From positions 124,001-188,000 of the forward strand of contig JAFSGE010000005.1 of NCBI GenBank assembly GCA_017434885.1: a stretch of DNA of 64,000 nt, written 5' to 3'. A program made the translations under genes and the position numbers. Position 1 is the stretch's first letter. The number at the start of each line of letters is the position of its first letter. The DNA is from Lachnospiraceae bacterium (GTDB lineage: Bacteria > Bacillota > Clostridia > Lachnospirales > Lachnospiraceae). Under the pieces are notes generated by a model. It ran no database searches. It was not told the DNA's origin and was given only the letters and a program-made list of their open reading frames with translations. Of the stretch, positions 32,889 to 43,181 are shown in pieces.

Positions 32889-34783
32889 CTAATCCTCTTC
32901 ATAGTATTGATCCCATTCCTCTACCACCGCTGCCGTAACAGGATCTTTATATACACGATAGCCTTCTGCTTCCCCTATCAGTTCCAGTCCATAATCCGCA
33001 GGGTCACTGTCTGTTTCCCGTTTGGGAGAAAACACAAGATACTGGCAGTAAACCTCACGGGTCGCCTCCAGTAAATCTTCCATTATAATGACTTCCGTCT
33101 CTTCCATGGCATAATGCACTTTATTGTAATAATCCCACTGACTGGCAATCATTTCGCGCCCGTAGGGCATTTTGATATTTGCATCATACTGTCGCACAAA
33201 ATAAACCAGTTCCTCCGGCACAACCACCATCACATGACTGTTTTCCTTCTCCGGTGCAATCATATCACAAATTGTAATCACTTCATCCGGAATATGATAC
33301 AAATTCTCTGCCTTTGAAATGTAGGGGCTGTCATAAACATAGTCCCCGCAAAGAATAATAAGGGCAGCCGTCACCGCAAGGCCGATTCTTTTGTGCCTTC
33401 CAAACAGTCTGCATGCTCCGTAAACGGTAACAAGACCCATGGGAATGGTCCAAAGCACTCTGTAATAAGTCTCCCCGTCAAGGCCGATTGCCACAAACCC
33501 TTTTCTGCTTATAGGACACAAAAACAACAGCAGAATCAAAACCGGTGCATACACAAACATCAGACGTATATTTTTATCTTTTTCCGTAAGTAAAAGATAA
33601 GCCCACGCCGCCGCAAACAGCAAAACTAAAAACTTAAGTCCTGTATATAATTTAAATATCACAAGGCTTTCCATAAAAATTCCGAACATGGCTTTTTCCT
33701 CTCTGCACAAATACCTTTATCGACTGATAAGCAAATAAACAAGCACATATAGTGCACTGGGAATACAGGTTAGTCCCGCTTTCACCAATATGCCGAATTT
33801 CCGCTCTTTTATCATAAACAAAAATGCCAGTCCCGCTACCAAAAGTGCACTCAGCATTACCGCAAGGGAACTGCTCACTCCCGCCGCCAAATTGATAGCT
33901 GTAAGTATCATCCAATAGCCCATTTCTTCTGTTTTCCTGCGCGCCTCATCTCTTGCTTCGAACAGGCAGAAAAACACCCAGAAAACCGCCGGCAATATTA
34001 AATTCCCCGCAACCGATTTACCCTGCCATGTTCTCGTCAGCAAAAAGGTTTCATTGGTATAAATTGATACATTACCGAACAGTTGGAAAAGAGCCATCAA
34101 CACCATAAAAACCGGCAGCCTGTCCTTTTTCCCATCAAAAAGCTTCTGTCCGATTTTGTAGTAAACCAAATAGGTGAGACACAACAATACCGGCGGAACA
34201 ATACTATGTGCAACTACAGTAGCATGAACGCCACCCATAGTTCCGATAAATGCCTCCCATATGGGAATCAGAGCAAGTCGTGTCTTGCATCCAACGGAAA
34301 ACTGATGCCCGTATTGGGGTCAATCCGATACAAAGTGTCCTTTTGCTGTGCAATTACCCCCTGTACAACATAATAAGAGTCATCCCCGTCAAAAGAGGCC
34401 ATGGTAAAGGACATGTACATCTGAAAAGCCAGAATCACCAGGAATAACAGCCAAAACAATTTATCCTCTAAACTGCTTCCTTTCATACGGTCTTTGCTCA
34501 CTAAAGAAAGCCGATAGTTCTTTTTGGAGGCAAAACATGTATACATCACTCCGGACACCGCCAGCACCACCGTTGCAACCGCAAATAATAACACCAACAG
34601 GGAGTAGCCGTGGTATACCTTAAATATTACCACCGGTATTCCTATCAGCTCAAACAGAGCAAAGTAGAACAAATATCCTGCCAGAAATACAGTTCCGGCG
34701 CTTCTGTCCTTTTCCGGCAACAATGCTGCCGGCAACAGCCCTATTCCTAATGGTATAATAAGCAACCAAAATATGAAACTCAT
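32889..34783 (-). pseudogene. disrupted membrane glycosyltransferase-like gene (DUF6077-like)
   Basis: Three pieces line up as one protein of about 620 residues. Piece one (34783-34268) begins MSFIFWLLIIPLGIGLLPAA and includes the acidic loop SFDGDDSYYVV. It ends PLDARHDLL then stop. Shifting by one base near 34,270-34,280 restores LALIPIWEAFIGTMGGVH, the start of piece two, which gives the conserved RHAL...PIW join. Piece two runs to an in-frame TAA at 33717-33719; the frame then continues unchanged into piece three (to 32889), with two more helices and an extracytoplasmic domain. One frameshift plus one nonsense codon suggest real decay. The DUF6077 label rests on the acidic loop and RHAL-PIW motif. 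Confidence 0.7.
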
Positions 34784-34875
34784 GATTTGTTATCCCTCCA
34801 TGCATACTGTTTTTATTTTACACTAATTTCCCTGCAAACACTAGTGCATATTTTTCATTTTCAGCCCGTTTCTCA

Positions 34876-34904
34876 TTGCCTGCTTTTCATCTTTCTTATA
34901 TAAT
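34876..34904 (+). promoter_or_regulatory. promoter of the rhamnosidase gene
   Basis: TTGCCT, a 17-bp spacer and a consensus TATAAT, with an ACAGGAGAG ribosome site 6 bp before the start codon. Confidence 0.75.
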
Positions 34905-34937
34905 AAAGTTACCATTATTATACAGGAGAGCCCTATC

Positions 34938-37900
34938 ATGACTGCCAAAGAAAAAACACCGAATAATTTTAAAAAATATATTCCCTTTCTCCTGAGCATT
35001 TCGACCGCGCTCATTGTTCTTACGGCTATTATCATTTTTCAGTATATGCGTTCATGCAGTACCGTTTCTGCTGACCCGGTCTCACCATTTGTATCAGACT
35101 TGAAAGTATGTCACCTTGTAAATCCGTTAGGTCTTGATGAATCTGCTCCCACTTTCAGTTGGCAAATGAATAGCACAAGGCGTGGAACAATGCAGAGTGC
35201 TTACCGTATTACCGTTGCTATGTCACAAGAAGCTCTTACAGACGGAGATTTTTGTTGGGACAGCGGCAAAGTAATCGACGATAAATCCGTAGGAATTCCT
35301 TATCAGGGCGAGCCTCTTTTGCCCAAAAGCCGCTACTATTGGCAGGTATCTGTTTGGGATGAAACCGATACCCTTATCACCGGCGTGGAAAATGCCTGGT
35401 TTGAAACAGGACTAATGCAGGAAGGTATGAAAAACGCCAAATGGATTTCCGCTCCTATCAAAAGTTCTCCCGTTGCAGATACTGAAAATACTGCTTACTC
35501 TCCTACCACCTATACTATTACCTACGAACTGACCGTAAGTGATACTTCCGCAGGCTTTGTTTTCGGTGCAACGGAAGGCCAATACGGAGATTTCTATATT
35601 TGCGAAATCTCTCATGAGGTTGAGCAGTCCTTACTGCGTATACATGAAATGACAAACGGCGCTTATACTTCCACGCAGGAAACCGACATTACGGCTCATC
35701 TTACCGATGACAGCTCCAAGTTTGCGGTATCTCTTTCCGTCCAAAAGGATTTGTTAACCGTAAACATAAACAATGCTGAAATAGGCAGCTTTCCCATCAA
35801 CGAAACACCTATCGGCAGTATCGGATGCTATAAGCGAAGAAGCAATTCTTCTGCACTGCTGGACAATATTACGGTAACAAACTCTGCCGGAAATGTCCTT
35901 TATTTCGAAAATTTTGAAAGTGAAGCGACTATTTTTTCCCCCTATTACACCAACATTACAGAAGGACAGCTACGGGTAAGCAGCGGCTTTTTGCTGACTC
36001 CCGGATACGAAGCTCCGGCGCCTTTATTCCGCCGCGAATTTACGGTTCAGGACAAACCGGTTAAAAGTGCAAGACTTTATATGACTGCTCTCGGAAGCTT
36101 CTCGGCCTCCGTAAACGGTACTGCTGTTTCCGATGATTATTTCAGTCCCGGAAAGCTTGCCTTCAATCAGCAGCTTTCTTACATGACGTATGACATAACA
36201 CCGCTTCTTTCACAGGGAAGTACTAATGTTCTTGGTCTTACCCTTCTGCATGGCTGGTATGACCGTGCCGTGGGCTACCCGGAAATCCTAAATCCCTGGG
36301 GAGATACAAACGCGCTTCTCGGTAAATTGGAAATCTGTTACGAGGACGGAAGTTCCGAAGTTATTGTCACCGATGAAAGCTTTCTGTGCTGCACCGACGG
36401 TCCCGTTAGAAGCGATGACATTTATCAGGGTGAGTTTTACGATGCCAATTATGAAAAGACAGGTTTTGACACCGTCGGCTTTATAGCCGATGATAGTTGG
36501 TTACCCGCAGAAACATCTGCAGTAGATTCCGGTTATTTGTCGCTTCCTTTAGTGCCCAAAAAGAACGAACCCATTGTTTGCATCAAGGAACTTTCTCCTG
36601 TTTCTGTCAGCGAACCCAAGGAGGGCGTATTCGTCTATGATTTCGGACAAAATATTGTAGGCACCTGTCGTATCCGGCTCACCGGAGAGCAAGGACAGGT
36701 AGTTACCCTGCGATATGCAGAAGCCCTAAACACCGAGCAACTGGCAAACCGTGACGATGCCGTAGGTACCATATGGACACAAAATCTGCTCACCGCAAAA
36801 GCCACTGATTATTATGTATTAAAAGGCGATAAACAGGGGGAGAGCTTTGAACCCCGATATACCTTTCACGGCTTCCGTTATTTACAGATTACGGGAATTG
36901 ACGACGCATTGCCTCCTGAAGATGTTCAGGCACTGGTGCTCTCCTCCAATCTTGTCGGAACAGGCAGCTTTACCAGTTCCAACGAACTTTTAAACAAGTT
37001 TTATGAAAATACCGTAAGGAGCCAACAGGGCAACTTCCTTGACAACCCCACGGATTGTCCTCAGCGTGATGAACGGCACGGTTGGACAGGAGATGCGCAA
37101 ATCTTTTCACTGACTGCTTCTTACCATGCAAACACTTATGCTTTCTATGAGAAATTCTTAGATGAAATGCGCCTGCTTCAGGCTCAGGGCGGCTCCTTCC
37201 CGGATATGGCTCCCAGAAACTTCGGTACCAATCCTGACGGAACCGGCGGTGCCATGAGCAACAATTGCTGGGGCGATGCACCTGTTGTCATTACTTGGAA
37301 TCTTTATCAGCAATACGGCGACATTACTATTGTAGAGGAAAATTATGAAGCCCTTTGCAAATGGGTGGATATGTTAGTTAATACCAGTGATGATTTTATC
37401 CGCAATTCAAACGGCTACGGTGATCATCTTGCACTGGCAACCACACCTCCTGAATTATCCGATACTGCCTGGTGTGCCCATAGCGCCCACTTAGTCTCCA
37501 AAATGGCTTCCGCTCTCGGCAAGACACAGGACGCCGCTTATTATGCTTCTGTTTATGAAAGCTTTAAGGAAGCCTGGCAAGAAGCCTTTGTTTTGGAAGA
37601 TGGTTCTATTGAGTGCTATACCCAGACTGCTTACTGCCTCGGACTTGCTTTTGATTTGTTCCCTGAAGGACTAAAGGAAGGTGCCACCACATGTCTGATT
37701 AATAATTTGGAATTTAATGCCTACCATATGCATGCAGGCTTTTCCGGAATCGGTTACCTGCTTCCGGCACTGTCTCAAAACGGACAGATTGATGCTGCAT
37801 ACAGACTGCTACTGCAGGAGGAATCACCTTCTCTCCTCTATCAGGTCAAAAACGGTGCAACCACCACCTGGGAGTTTTGGAATGCTTATCAGGAAAATGA

Positions 37901-38324
37901 GGACGGCACCTACACCCTTTCCGGTTCCCTGAACCATTACGCTTTCGGTGCACCGGCAAGCTTTTTATACACGGACGTTCTGGGTATCAGAAGCGACGAA
38001 AACGCCCCCGGCTACAAACATATTTTATTAGAGCCTCACCCCACCGCTTCTCTTTCCCATGTAAGCGGCAGCTACGACAGCACATACGGCAAAATCGGAG
38101 TTAGTTGGTCGCAAACTGAAAATGGCTATGAATACTTTTTTGAAATTCCTGCCAACACCACAGCAACCTTATCTTTACCTGCCCTTACCGGTTCACAGGT
38201 CTATGTTGAAAGTGGAAAAAACATTTCTGATGCCGAAGGAGTAGTTTTGTCAGGAACTTCAAATAATAAAATTATATATGAATTATCTTCCGGCAATTAT
38301 CATTTTACAATTTCTCCTTTGTAG
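34938..38324 (+). CDS. membrane-anchored alpha-L-rhamnosidase (GH78)
   Basis: The 1,128-residue glycoside hydrolase removes terminal alpha-L-rhamnose by inversion. One membrane helix (about residues 13-35) anchors it outside the cell. SDLKVCHLVNPLGLDESAPT is the GH78 N-terminal fibronectin-like signature. A laminin-G-like insert follows (about 160-350), then the beta-sandwich and the (alpha/alpha)6 barrel with DCPQRDERHGWTGDAQIF (general acid region) and NGATTTWEFWNAYQ (catalytic Glu). A C-terminal beta domain (GSYDSTYGKIGVSWSQTENG) closes it. The membrane anchor and setting among biosynthetic genes suggest it trims rhamnose from surface glycans or host plant glycosides; no transporter lies beside it. 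Confidence 0.93.
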   Translation: MTAKEKTPNNFKKYIPFLLSISTALIVLTAIIIFQYMRSCSTVSADPVSPFVSDLKVCHLVNPLGLDESAPTFSWQMNSTRRGTMQSAYRITVAMSQEALTDGDFCWDSGKVIDDKSVGIPYQGEPLLPKSRYYWQVSVWDETDTLITGVENAWFETGLMQEGMKNAKWISAPIKSSPVADTENTAYSPTTYTITYELTVSDTSAGFVFGATEGQYGDFYICEISHEVEQSLLRIHEMTNGAYTSTQETDITAHLTDDSSKFAVSLSVQKDLLTVNINNAEIGSFPINETPIGSIGCYKRRSNSSALLDNITVTNSAGNVLYFENFESEATIFSPYYTNITEGQLRVSSGFLLTPGYEAPAPLFRREFTVQDKPVKSARLYMTALGSFSASVNGTAVSDDYFSPGKLAFNQQLSYMTYDITPLLSQGSTNVLGLTLLHGWYDRAVGYPEILNPWGDTNALLGKLEICYEDGSSEVIVTDESFLCCTDGPVRSDDIYQGEFYDANYEKTGFDTVGFIADDSWLPAETSAVDSGYLSLPLVPKKNEPIVCIKELSPVSVSEPKEGVFVYDFGQNIVGTCRIRLTGEQGQVVTLRYAEALNTEQLANRDDAVGTIWTQNLLTAKATDYYVLKGDKQGESFEPRYTFHGFRYLQITGIDDALPPEDVQALVLSSNLVGTGSFTSSNELLNKFYENTVRSQQGNFLDNPTDCPQRDERHGWTGDAQIFSLTASYHANTYAFYEKFLDEMRLLQAQGGSFPDMAPRNFGTNPDGTGGAMSNNCWGDAPVVITWNLYQQYGDITIVEENYEALCKWVDMLVNTSDDFIRNSNGYGDHLALATTPPELSDTAWCAHSAHLVSKMASALGKTQDAAYYASVYESFKEAWQEAFVLEDGSIECYTQTAYCLGLAFDLFPEGLKEGATTCLINNLEFNAYHMHAGFSGIGYLLPALSQNGQIDAAYRLLLQEESPSLLYQVKNGATTTWEFWNAYQENEDGTYTLSGSLNHYAFGAPASFLYTDVLGIRSDENAPGYKHILLEPHPTASLSHVSGSYDSTYGKIGVSWSQTENGYEYFFEIPANTTATLSLPALTGSQVYVESGKNISDAEGVVLSGTSNNKIIYELSSGNYHFTISPL

Positions 38325-38350
38325 ACACTTGTTTGAAATTGTGTTAAAAT
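38322..38350 (+). promoter_or_regulatory. promoter of the FAD oxidoreductase/UbiA operon
   Basis: TAGACA (overlapping the rhamnosidase stop codon), a 17-bp spacer and TAAAAT with an upstream TG. It lies 38 bp before the FAD oxidoreductase start, so the operon can be transcribed apart from the rhamnosidase gene. Confidence 0.55.
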
Positions 38351-38388
38351 GAACTTTAATAGATGTTTTTCGAAAGGTAAAATACGAT

Positions 38389-39963
38389 ATGAAAAAAGCA
38401 CTTATCATCGGTGCAGGTCCTGCCGGACTTACTGCCGCTTATGAACTATTAACCAAATCCAAAGACATTGAGGTTATCGTGTTTGAAGAAAGTGACTGCT
38501 TCGGCGGTATTTCCAAAACAGTAAATTATAAAGGTAACCGTATGGATATGGGTGGCCACCGCTTTTTCTCCAAGATTCCCGAAGTTAACGCATGGTGGGA
38601 CAACATGCTTCCCATGCAGGGACATCCCACATATGACGATATTTTATTAAATCGTCCCATGCCTCTTAGCAAAGGTGGTCCTGACCCTGAAAAGGAAGAC
38701 CGTGTCATGCTGACAAGACATCGTGTGTCACGTATTCTTTTTGATTCCAAATTTTATGATTATCCGATTTCACTAAAACCGGAAACCTTTAAGAATTTTG
38801 GAATTCTTACAACTTTAAAAGTAGGATTCAGCTATCTCGGTTCTCTCGTACACAAACTGCCGGAAGATAATCTTGAAAATTTTTATATCAACCGTTTTGG
38901 ACGTAAACTCTATTCCATGTTCTTTGAGTATTACACCGAAAATCTGTGGGGACGCCATCCCAGCGAAATTGATGCTTCTTGGGGAGCACAGCGTACCAAA
39001 GGTTTATCCATCTTTGCTATTATCAAGGATGTATTCGGTAAAATTTTTAAAGTGAAAAACCGCAAGGTAGAGACTTCATTAATTGAAGAGTTTAAATATC
39101 CCAAGTTAGGTCCCGGCCAGTTATGGGATGTTACCGCAGAAGAAGTGGTAAAGCTCGGCGGTACCATTTACAAAAACGCAAAAGTCACCAAGATTCATAA
39201 AAATGCTGACAATATCCTTACCGGTCTTACCTACGAAAAAGACGGACAAGCCTTTACCATGGACGGCGATTACATTATTTCCTCCATGCCCGTGAAAGAT
39301 TTGGTTGCCGGTATGAATGATGTTCCTGCAGAGCCCGCAAGAATTGCAGCCGGACTTCCCTACCGCGATTATATGACTCTCGGCGTTCTTGTTCCCAAGA
39401 TTAATCTGGTAAACAAAACCGATATTAAAACCGTCAGCAATATAGTTCCCGACTGTTGGGTTTATGTTCAGGACAGAAATGTAAAGCTGGGACGTTTCCA
39501 GATTTACAACAACTGGTCTCCTTACATGATTAAGGATTTGGAAAATACCGTTTGGATCGGTCTTGAATATTTTGTCAATGAAGGTGATGAATTCTGGAAC
39601 ATGACCGAAGAAGAATTCTCCAAAATCGGTATTTCCGAGATGATTAAACTAGGCTTAATCGACAGTGCCGATGTGGTTCTTGATACTCATATGGAAAAGG
39701 TAAAGAAGGCATATCCTGCTTACTTTGATACCTATGATGAAATTGATACTTTGGTAGATTACCTCAAATCCATTGACAATCTTTACTGCGTAGGACGTAA
39801 CGGTCAGCACAGATACAACAATATCGATCACTCCATGGTTACTTCTTTTGAAACCGTCAAAAATATTTTAAGCGGTCAGAAAGACAAGTCCAACATCTGG
39901 AACGTCAATACCGAAAAAGAATATCACGAAGAAACCAAGCAGAACGAAGCGGAAGTAGACTAA
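38389..39963 (+). CDS. FAD-dependent oxidoreductase (amine oxidase/UDP-galactopyranose-mutase-like)
   Basis: The 524-residue cytoplasmic protein begins [20 protein letters not shown], a classical dinucleotide fold, followed by [20 protein letters not shown] and RFFSK, the region corresponding to the substrate-flavin loop of UGM-like enzymes. The C-terminal FAD segment is [18 protein letters not shown]. Proteins of this kind recur next to membrane glycosyltransferases, where a sugar or polyprenyl-sugar oxidation or isomerisation is suspected. It starts a four-gene operon with GT-C, UbiA and HAD. It is not DprE1-like (no VAO fold signature). The substrate is unknown. Confidence 0.8.
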   Translation: MKKALIIGAGPAGLTAAYELLTKSKDIEVIVFEESDCFGGISKTVNYKGNRMDMGGHRFFSKIPEVNAWWDNMLPMQGHPTYDDILLNRPMPLSKGGPDPEKEDRVMLTRHRVSRILFDSKFYDYPISLKPETFKNFGILTTLKVGFSYLGSLVHKLPEDNLENFYINRFGRKLYSMFFEYYTENLWGRHPSEIDASWGAQRTKGLSIFAIIKDVFGKIFKVKNRKVETSLIEEFKYPKLGPGQLWDVTAEEVVKLGGTIYKNAKVTKIHKNADNILTGLTYEKDGQAFTMDGDYIISSMPVKDLVAGMNDVPAEPARIAAGLPYRDYMTLGVLVPKINLVNKTDIKTVSNIVPDCWVYVQDRNVKLGRFQIYNNWSPYMIKDLENTVWIGLEYFVNEGDEFWNMTEEEFSKIGISEMIKLGLIDSADVVLDTHMEKVKKAYPAYFDTYDEIDTLVDYLKSIDNLYCVGRNGQHRYNNIDHSMVTSFETVKNILSGQKDKSNIWNVNTEKEYHEETKQNEAEVD

Positions 39964-39966
39964 TTC

Positions 39967-41478
39967 ATGAAAATAAGGCTTAAAGATATTTTTTCCGAAA
40001 ACAGAATAATACTTTTATGGTGTGCAGCAACAGCTTTCCTGTTGCTGCTCATCTGTTCACGCTCCTCTTTCCTCTATCCCTGCAATGATTGGAACGATGC
40101 CAACAGCTACTTTACCATGGGAAAGGGTATGATGAACGGACAGATTATTTACCGTGATTTGTATGACCAGAAAGGTCCTTATCTCTATCTCGTTTACGGA
40201 ATTGCCTATCTACTCTGCCACGACTCGTTTGCAGGCGTATTTGTATTTGAAATTATTGCAATAACTGCTTTTTTGTATTCCTGTTACAAACTGATGAATT
40301 TATATTGCAGCAAACAGTTGTCTATACTGTTGCTCCCTCTTCTCGGTGCAGGAATTCTTTCTTCAAAAAGCTTCTATTGGGGCGGTGCAGCCGAAGAATT
40401 CTGCCTGCCGTTGCTTGGATTCTCTTTTTATTATTCCGTCAGATATTTTAAAGAGCAGACCGACGAGATCCCTGCCCTTAAAATGATTTTGATAAACGGA
40501 ATTTTAGCCGGCATCATTATGCAGGTAAAATATACAATGCTTGGTTTTTATTTTGCCTGGATGGCAATGATGGCGTTTGCTTTCCTTGCCAAAAAGGATT
40601 TCAAAGGTTTTTTTAAAGGCTGTTTTACCTTCCTTGGCGGCATGCTGCTTACTGCTATTCCCTGGCTTTTGTTCTTCGGTTTCAACGGTGCATTAGACGA
40701 TTGGTATCAGTGCTATATTTACAATAATGTATTTCTCTACAGCAACCTGCAGGAAGAAGGAAACGGTCTGTTCCAAAGAATTTATGACCTTGCCAAAATA
40801 TTATACTGGCTGATTCTTGATAATCTTTCTTACTTTGGCTTTATCATTATTGGTATGCTCGGACTTTTGCTTTCCTTTAAAGTACGTTGGTATGAAAAGA
40901 TAAATTTGCTGTTATTGACAAGCTTTTTGTTTGTAGGAATTTATGTGGGCGGCTCCGTGCTTCCCTATTATTCGATTCCGTTAACCGTATTTGCCGTATT
41001 GGGCTTTGCCTTTATCGGCAGCATATTACAACGTTTTTTATCGGAAAAAGCATTGACCAAATGCCTGCCCGCATTTATGATAATTACAGTGGTATGCGGT
41101 ATGGTATTTTCTTATACCGCTTCCATGAATTCCTACTTTATGAAGCAGGACAAGGATTCCTACTTCCTTTATCGTTTTAAGGACATTGTTTTGCAGGAAG
41201 AAAATCCCACTCTGCTGAATATCGGTTGTCTGGATGCGGGTTTGTACACTGTAACCGAAGTTGTTCCTACCTGCAGATTTTTCCAGACCAACGGAATTCC
41301 TTTTGATGAAATGTTTGCAGAGCAGGAACGCTATGTTGCTGAAGGCGCAACACAGTTTGTCATTGCAAGAGATGACTATCCGGCGTGTATTTGGGAGCAT
41401 TATGAATTAGTGGGCGAAGAACCCTACGAATGGAGCGGAATCCATTTTACTTATTATCTTTTTAAGAAAAAATCTTAA
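39967..41478 (+). CDS. GT-C membrane glycosyltransferase
   Basis: The 503-residue polytopic protein has about 11 hydrophobic segments. After the first helix comes FLYPCNDWNDANSYFTMGKG with an acidic motif in the first outer loop, then YRDLYDQKGPYLYLVYGIAY. The latter DQKGP segment is typical of a GT39-related group found in teichoic-acid and exopolysaccharide clusters. A small soluble C-terminal domain follows residue 395. It starts 3 bp after the FAD oxidoreductase gene and precedes the UbiA gene, so it is the likely user of the polyprenyl-linked sugar made by the next two genes. Confidence 0.78.
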   Translation: MKIRLKDIFSENRIILLWCAATAFLLLLICSRSSFLYPCNDWNDANSYFTMGKGMMNGQIIYRDLYDQKGPYLYLVYGIAYLLCHDSFAGVFVFEIIAITAFLYSCYKLMNLYCSKQLSILLLPLLGAGILSSKSFYWGGAAEEFCLPLLGFSFYYSVRYFKEQTDEIPALKMILINGILAGIIMQVKYTMLGFYFAWMAMMAFAFLAKKDFKGFFKGCFTFLGGMLLTAIPWLLFFGFNGALDDWYQCYIYNNVFLYSNLQEEGNGLFQRIYDLAKILYWLILDNLSYFGFIIIGMLGLLLSFKVRWYEKINLLLLTSFLFVGIYVGGSVLPYYSIPLTVFAVLGFAFIGSILQRFLSEKALTKCLPAFMIITVVCGMVFSYTASMNSYFMKQDKDSYFLYRFKDIVLQEENPTLLNIGCLDAGLYTVTEVVPTCRFFQTNGIPFDEMFAEQERYVAEGATQFVIARDDYPACIWEHYELVGEEPYEWSGIHFTYYLFKKKS

Positions 41479-41506
41479 CCGCCGTCAGGCAGAATGAGAG
41501 GAATAT

Positions 41507-42433
41507 ATGAAAGACTACATTAAAATTGCGCGAATTGACCATTGGATAAAAAATATGTTTATTGTTCCCGGTATTGCGGTTGCTATCCTGTTACTGGATG
41601 AGAGTCAGCGCTCCGTTAATATTCTGCATATTATTATCGGTTTTTTTGCAACCTGCTTTATTGCCTCTGCCAACTACGTCATTAATGAATGGTTGGATGC
41701 GGAGTTTGACAAATTCCATCCCACAAAAAAATTCAGACCTGTTGTCGGCGGAAATGTGAAATTCAAATTCGTGATTGTGGAATACTTGATTTTTGCAGGG
41801 CTTGGCATTATTCTGTCCCTGTTCATCAATTACCTGTTTGTCATTACGGAAATCTGGCTTCTTGTAATGGGTCTGCTTTATAACATAAAGCCAATCCGAA
41901 CCAAAGACATCATTTTCCTTGACGTACTTTCCGAATCAGTTAACAATATGATTCGTCTGCTTCTCGGTTGGTTCATTATTACAAAAAGCGTATTTCCGCC
42001 GATCAGTATTCTGGTTGGCTACTGGATGGCAGGAGCTTTCCTTATGGGAACCAAACGCCTTGCCGAGTATCGCATGATTGGCAATCCCGAAGTAGCCGGA
42101 TTATACCGCAAGTCCTTTAAATACTACACAGAAAAAACTTTGTTTGGCTCTTCTTTCTTTTATGCCCTCTGCTCCACCTTCTGTATCGGTATCTTTCTTG
42201 TAAAATACCGCATCGAATACGTGGTTGGAATGCCCTTTATGTTTGCTTTGTTTGCTTACTATGTTATGATGGCGTTTAATGAAGATTCTGCCGTACAAAA
42301 ACCGGAAAAGCTTTATAGGGAAAAGAAATTACTGTTACTTGTGGGACTTGTCATTGTTATCTTTGTTGTCTTAACAATACTTGACATTCCCTCATTACAT
42401 TCCTTCAGCGACCCGTATCTGATTAACTTCTAG
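41507..42433 (+). CDS. UbiA-family prenyltransferase, decaprenyl-phosphate phosphoribosyltransferase-like
   Basis: The 308-residue membrane protein has eight to nine helices. The first Asp-rich motif is NEWLDAEFDKFHPTKKFRP, which keeps the N-x3-D-x3-D pattern and the HPTKKFRP stretch of mycobacterial Rv3806c (DPPR synthase). The second is FLDVLSESVNNMIRLLLGW. Rv3806c joins PRPP to decaprenyl phosphate; here the lipid would be undecaprenyl phosphate and the product a 5'-phosphorylated pentosyl lipid. The next gene encodes a HAD phosphatase that could remove that phosphate. This is family knowledge plus context; menaquinone-type chemistry is less likely because of the HPTK motif. Confidence 0.85.
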   Translation: MKDYIKIARIDHWIKNMFIVPGIAVAILLLDESQRSVNILHIIIGFFATCFIASANYVINEWLDAEFDKFHPTKKFRPVVGGNVKFKFVIVEYLIFAGLGIILSLFINYLFVITEIWLLVMGLLYNIKPIRTKDIIFLDVLSESVNNMIRLLLGWFIITKSVFPPISILVGYWMAGAFLMGTKRLAEYRMIGNPEVAGLYRKSFKYYTEKTLFGSSFFYALCSTFCIGIFLVKYRIEYVVGMPFMFALFAYYVMMAFNEDSAVQKPEKLYREKKLLLLVGLVIVIFVVLTILDIPSLHSFSDPYLINF

Positions 42434-42477
42434 TTGTGTCGCTAATATTTCTCTAATAACAGGAAGGTCATTTTCAT

Positions 42478-43176
42478 ATGCAAAAAAAATGGACTGATTA
42501 TCAATTAATATTATTTGACATGGATGGGACGCTTTATTTTCAGCGTCCCTTACAAATTCATATGGGTTTGAAAATGCTGTTTTCCTGCACCACTCCAAGT
42601 GGTTTTCGCGAAATGATAACCGTGCTTAAGTTCCGAAAATTACGGGAACACTGGGAAAGCAGCTCTCTTAACGACAAAGCTGATTTGACGGATGCTCCTC
42701 TCTCCGACGAAGCCATGGATAAAGCACAGTATCAGGCATTGGCCGGGCAGACCGGCATTTCCGCAGAAGAAATCGAAAAAGCTGTTCAAAAATGGATTTA
42801 TCAGATGCCGCTTACCCTTCTGATGAGATATCGCGACCACAAACTGGCTGAAATCCTAAAAAAATACCACCTGCAAACACAGGTGGCAATTTATTCGGAC
42901 TATCCCGCTACTGACAAAAGAGACTTTTTAAATCTTGCTGATGTCCCCTGCTTTTACGGCGGTCAAAAAGAAATTTGTGCCATGAAACCGGACCCCAAGG
43001 GTCTTCGCACCATCATGGAAGCGTATCACATTAATAATCCTTCGGATGTTCTGATGATAGGTGACCGTTTCAGTAAAGACGGTCAGGCAGCCATTAATGC
43101 CGGCTGCGACTATTTTATCCTCAAAAAACACAAATTCCAAAGGGGCAAACAGTACCGGGCATTGCTTTCTGAATGA
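42478..43176 (+). CDS. HAD-superfamily phosphatase
   Basis: The 232-residue protein has motif I in ILFDMDGTLYFQ, motif II/III region QVAIYSDYPATDKRDFL, and motif IV in VLMIGDRFSKDGQAAINAGC. The helical cap (about residues 30-110) contains charged helices such as FREMITVLKFRKLREHWESS. AGGAAGG lies before the ATG. Sitting last in the FAD-GT-C-UbiA-HAD operon, it is a good candidate for dephosphorylating polyprenyl-phosphoryl-ribose-5-phosphate. That role is filled in mycobacteria by another phosphatase family, so this is inference. Confidence 0.85.
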   Translation: MQKKWTDYQLILFDMDGTLYFQRPLQIHMGLKMLFSCTTPSGFREMITVLKFRKLREHWESSSLNDKADLTDAPLSDEAMDKAQYQALAGQTGISAEEIEKAVQKWIYQMPLTLLMRYRDHKLAEILKKYHLQTQVAIYSDYPATDKRDFLNLADVPCFYGGQKEICAMKPDPKGLRTIMEAYHINNPSDVLMIGDRFSKDGQAAINAGCDYFILKKHKFQRGKQYRALLSE

Positions 43177-43181
43177 TCACA

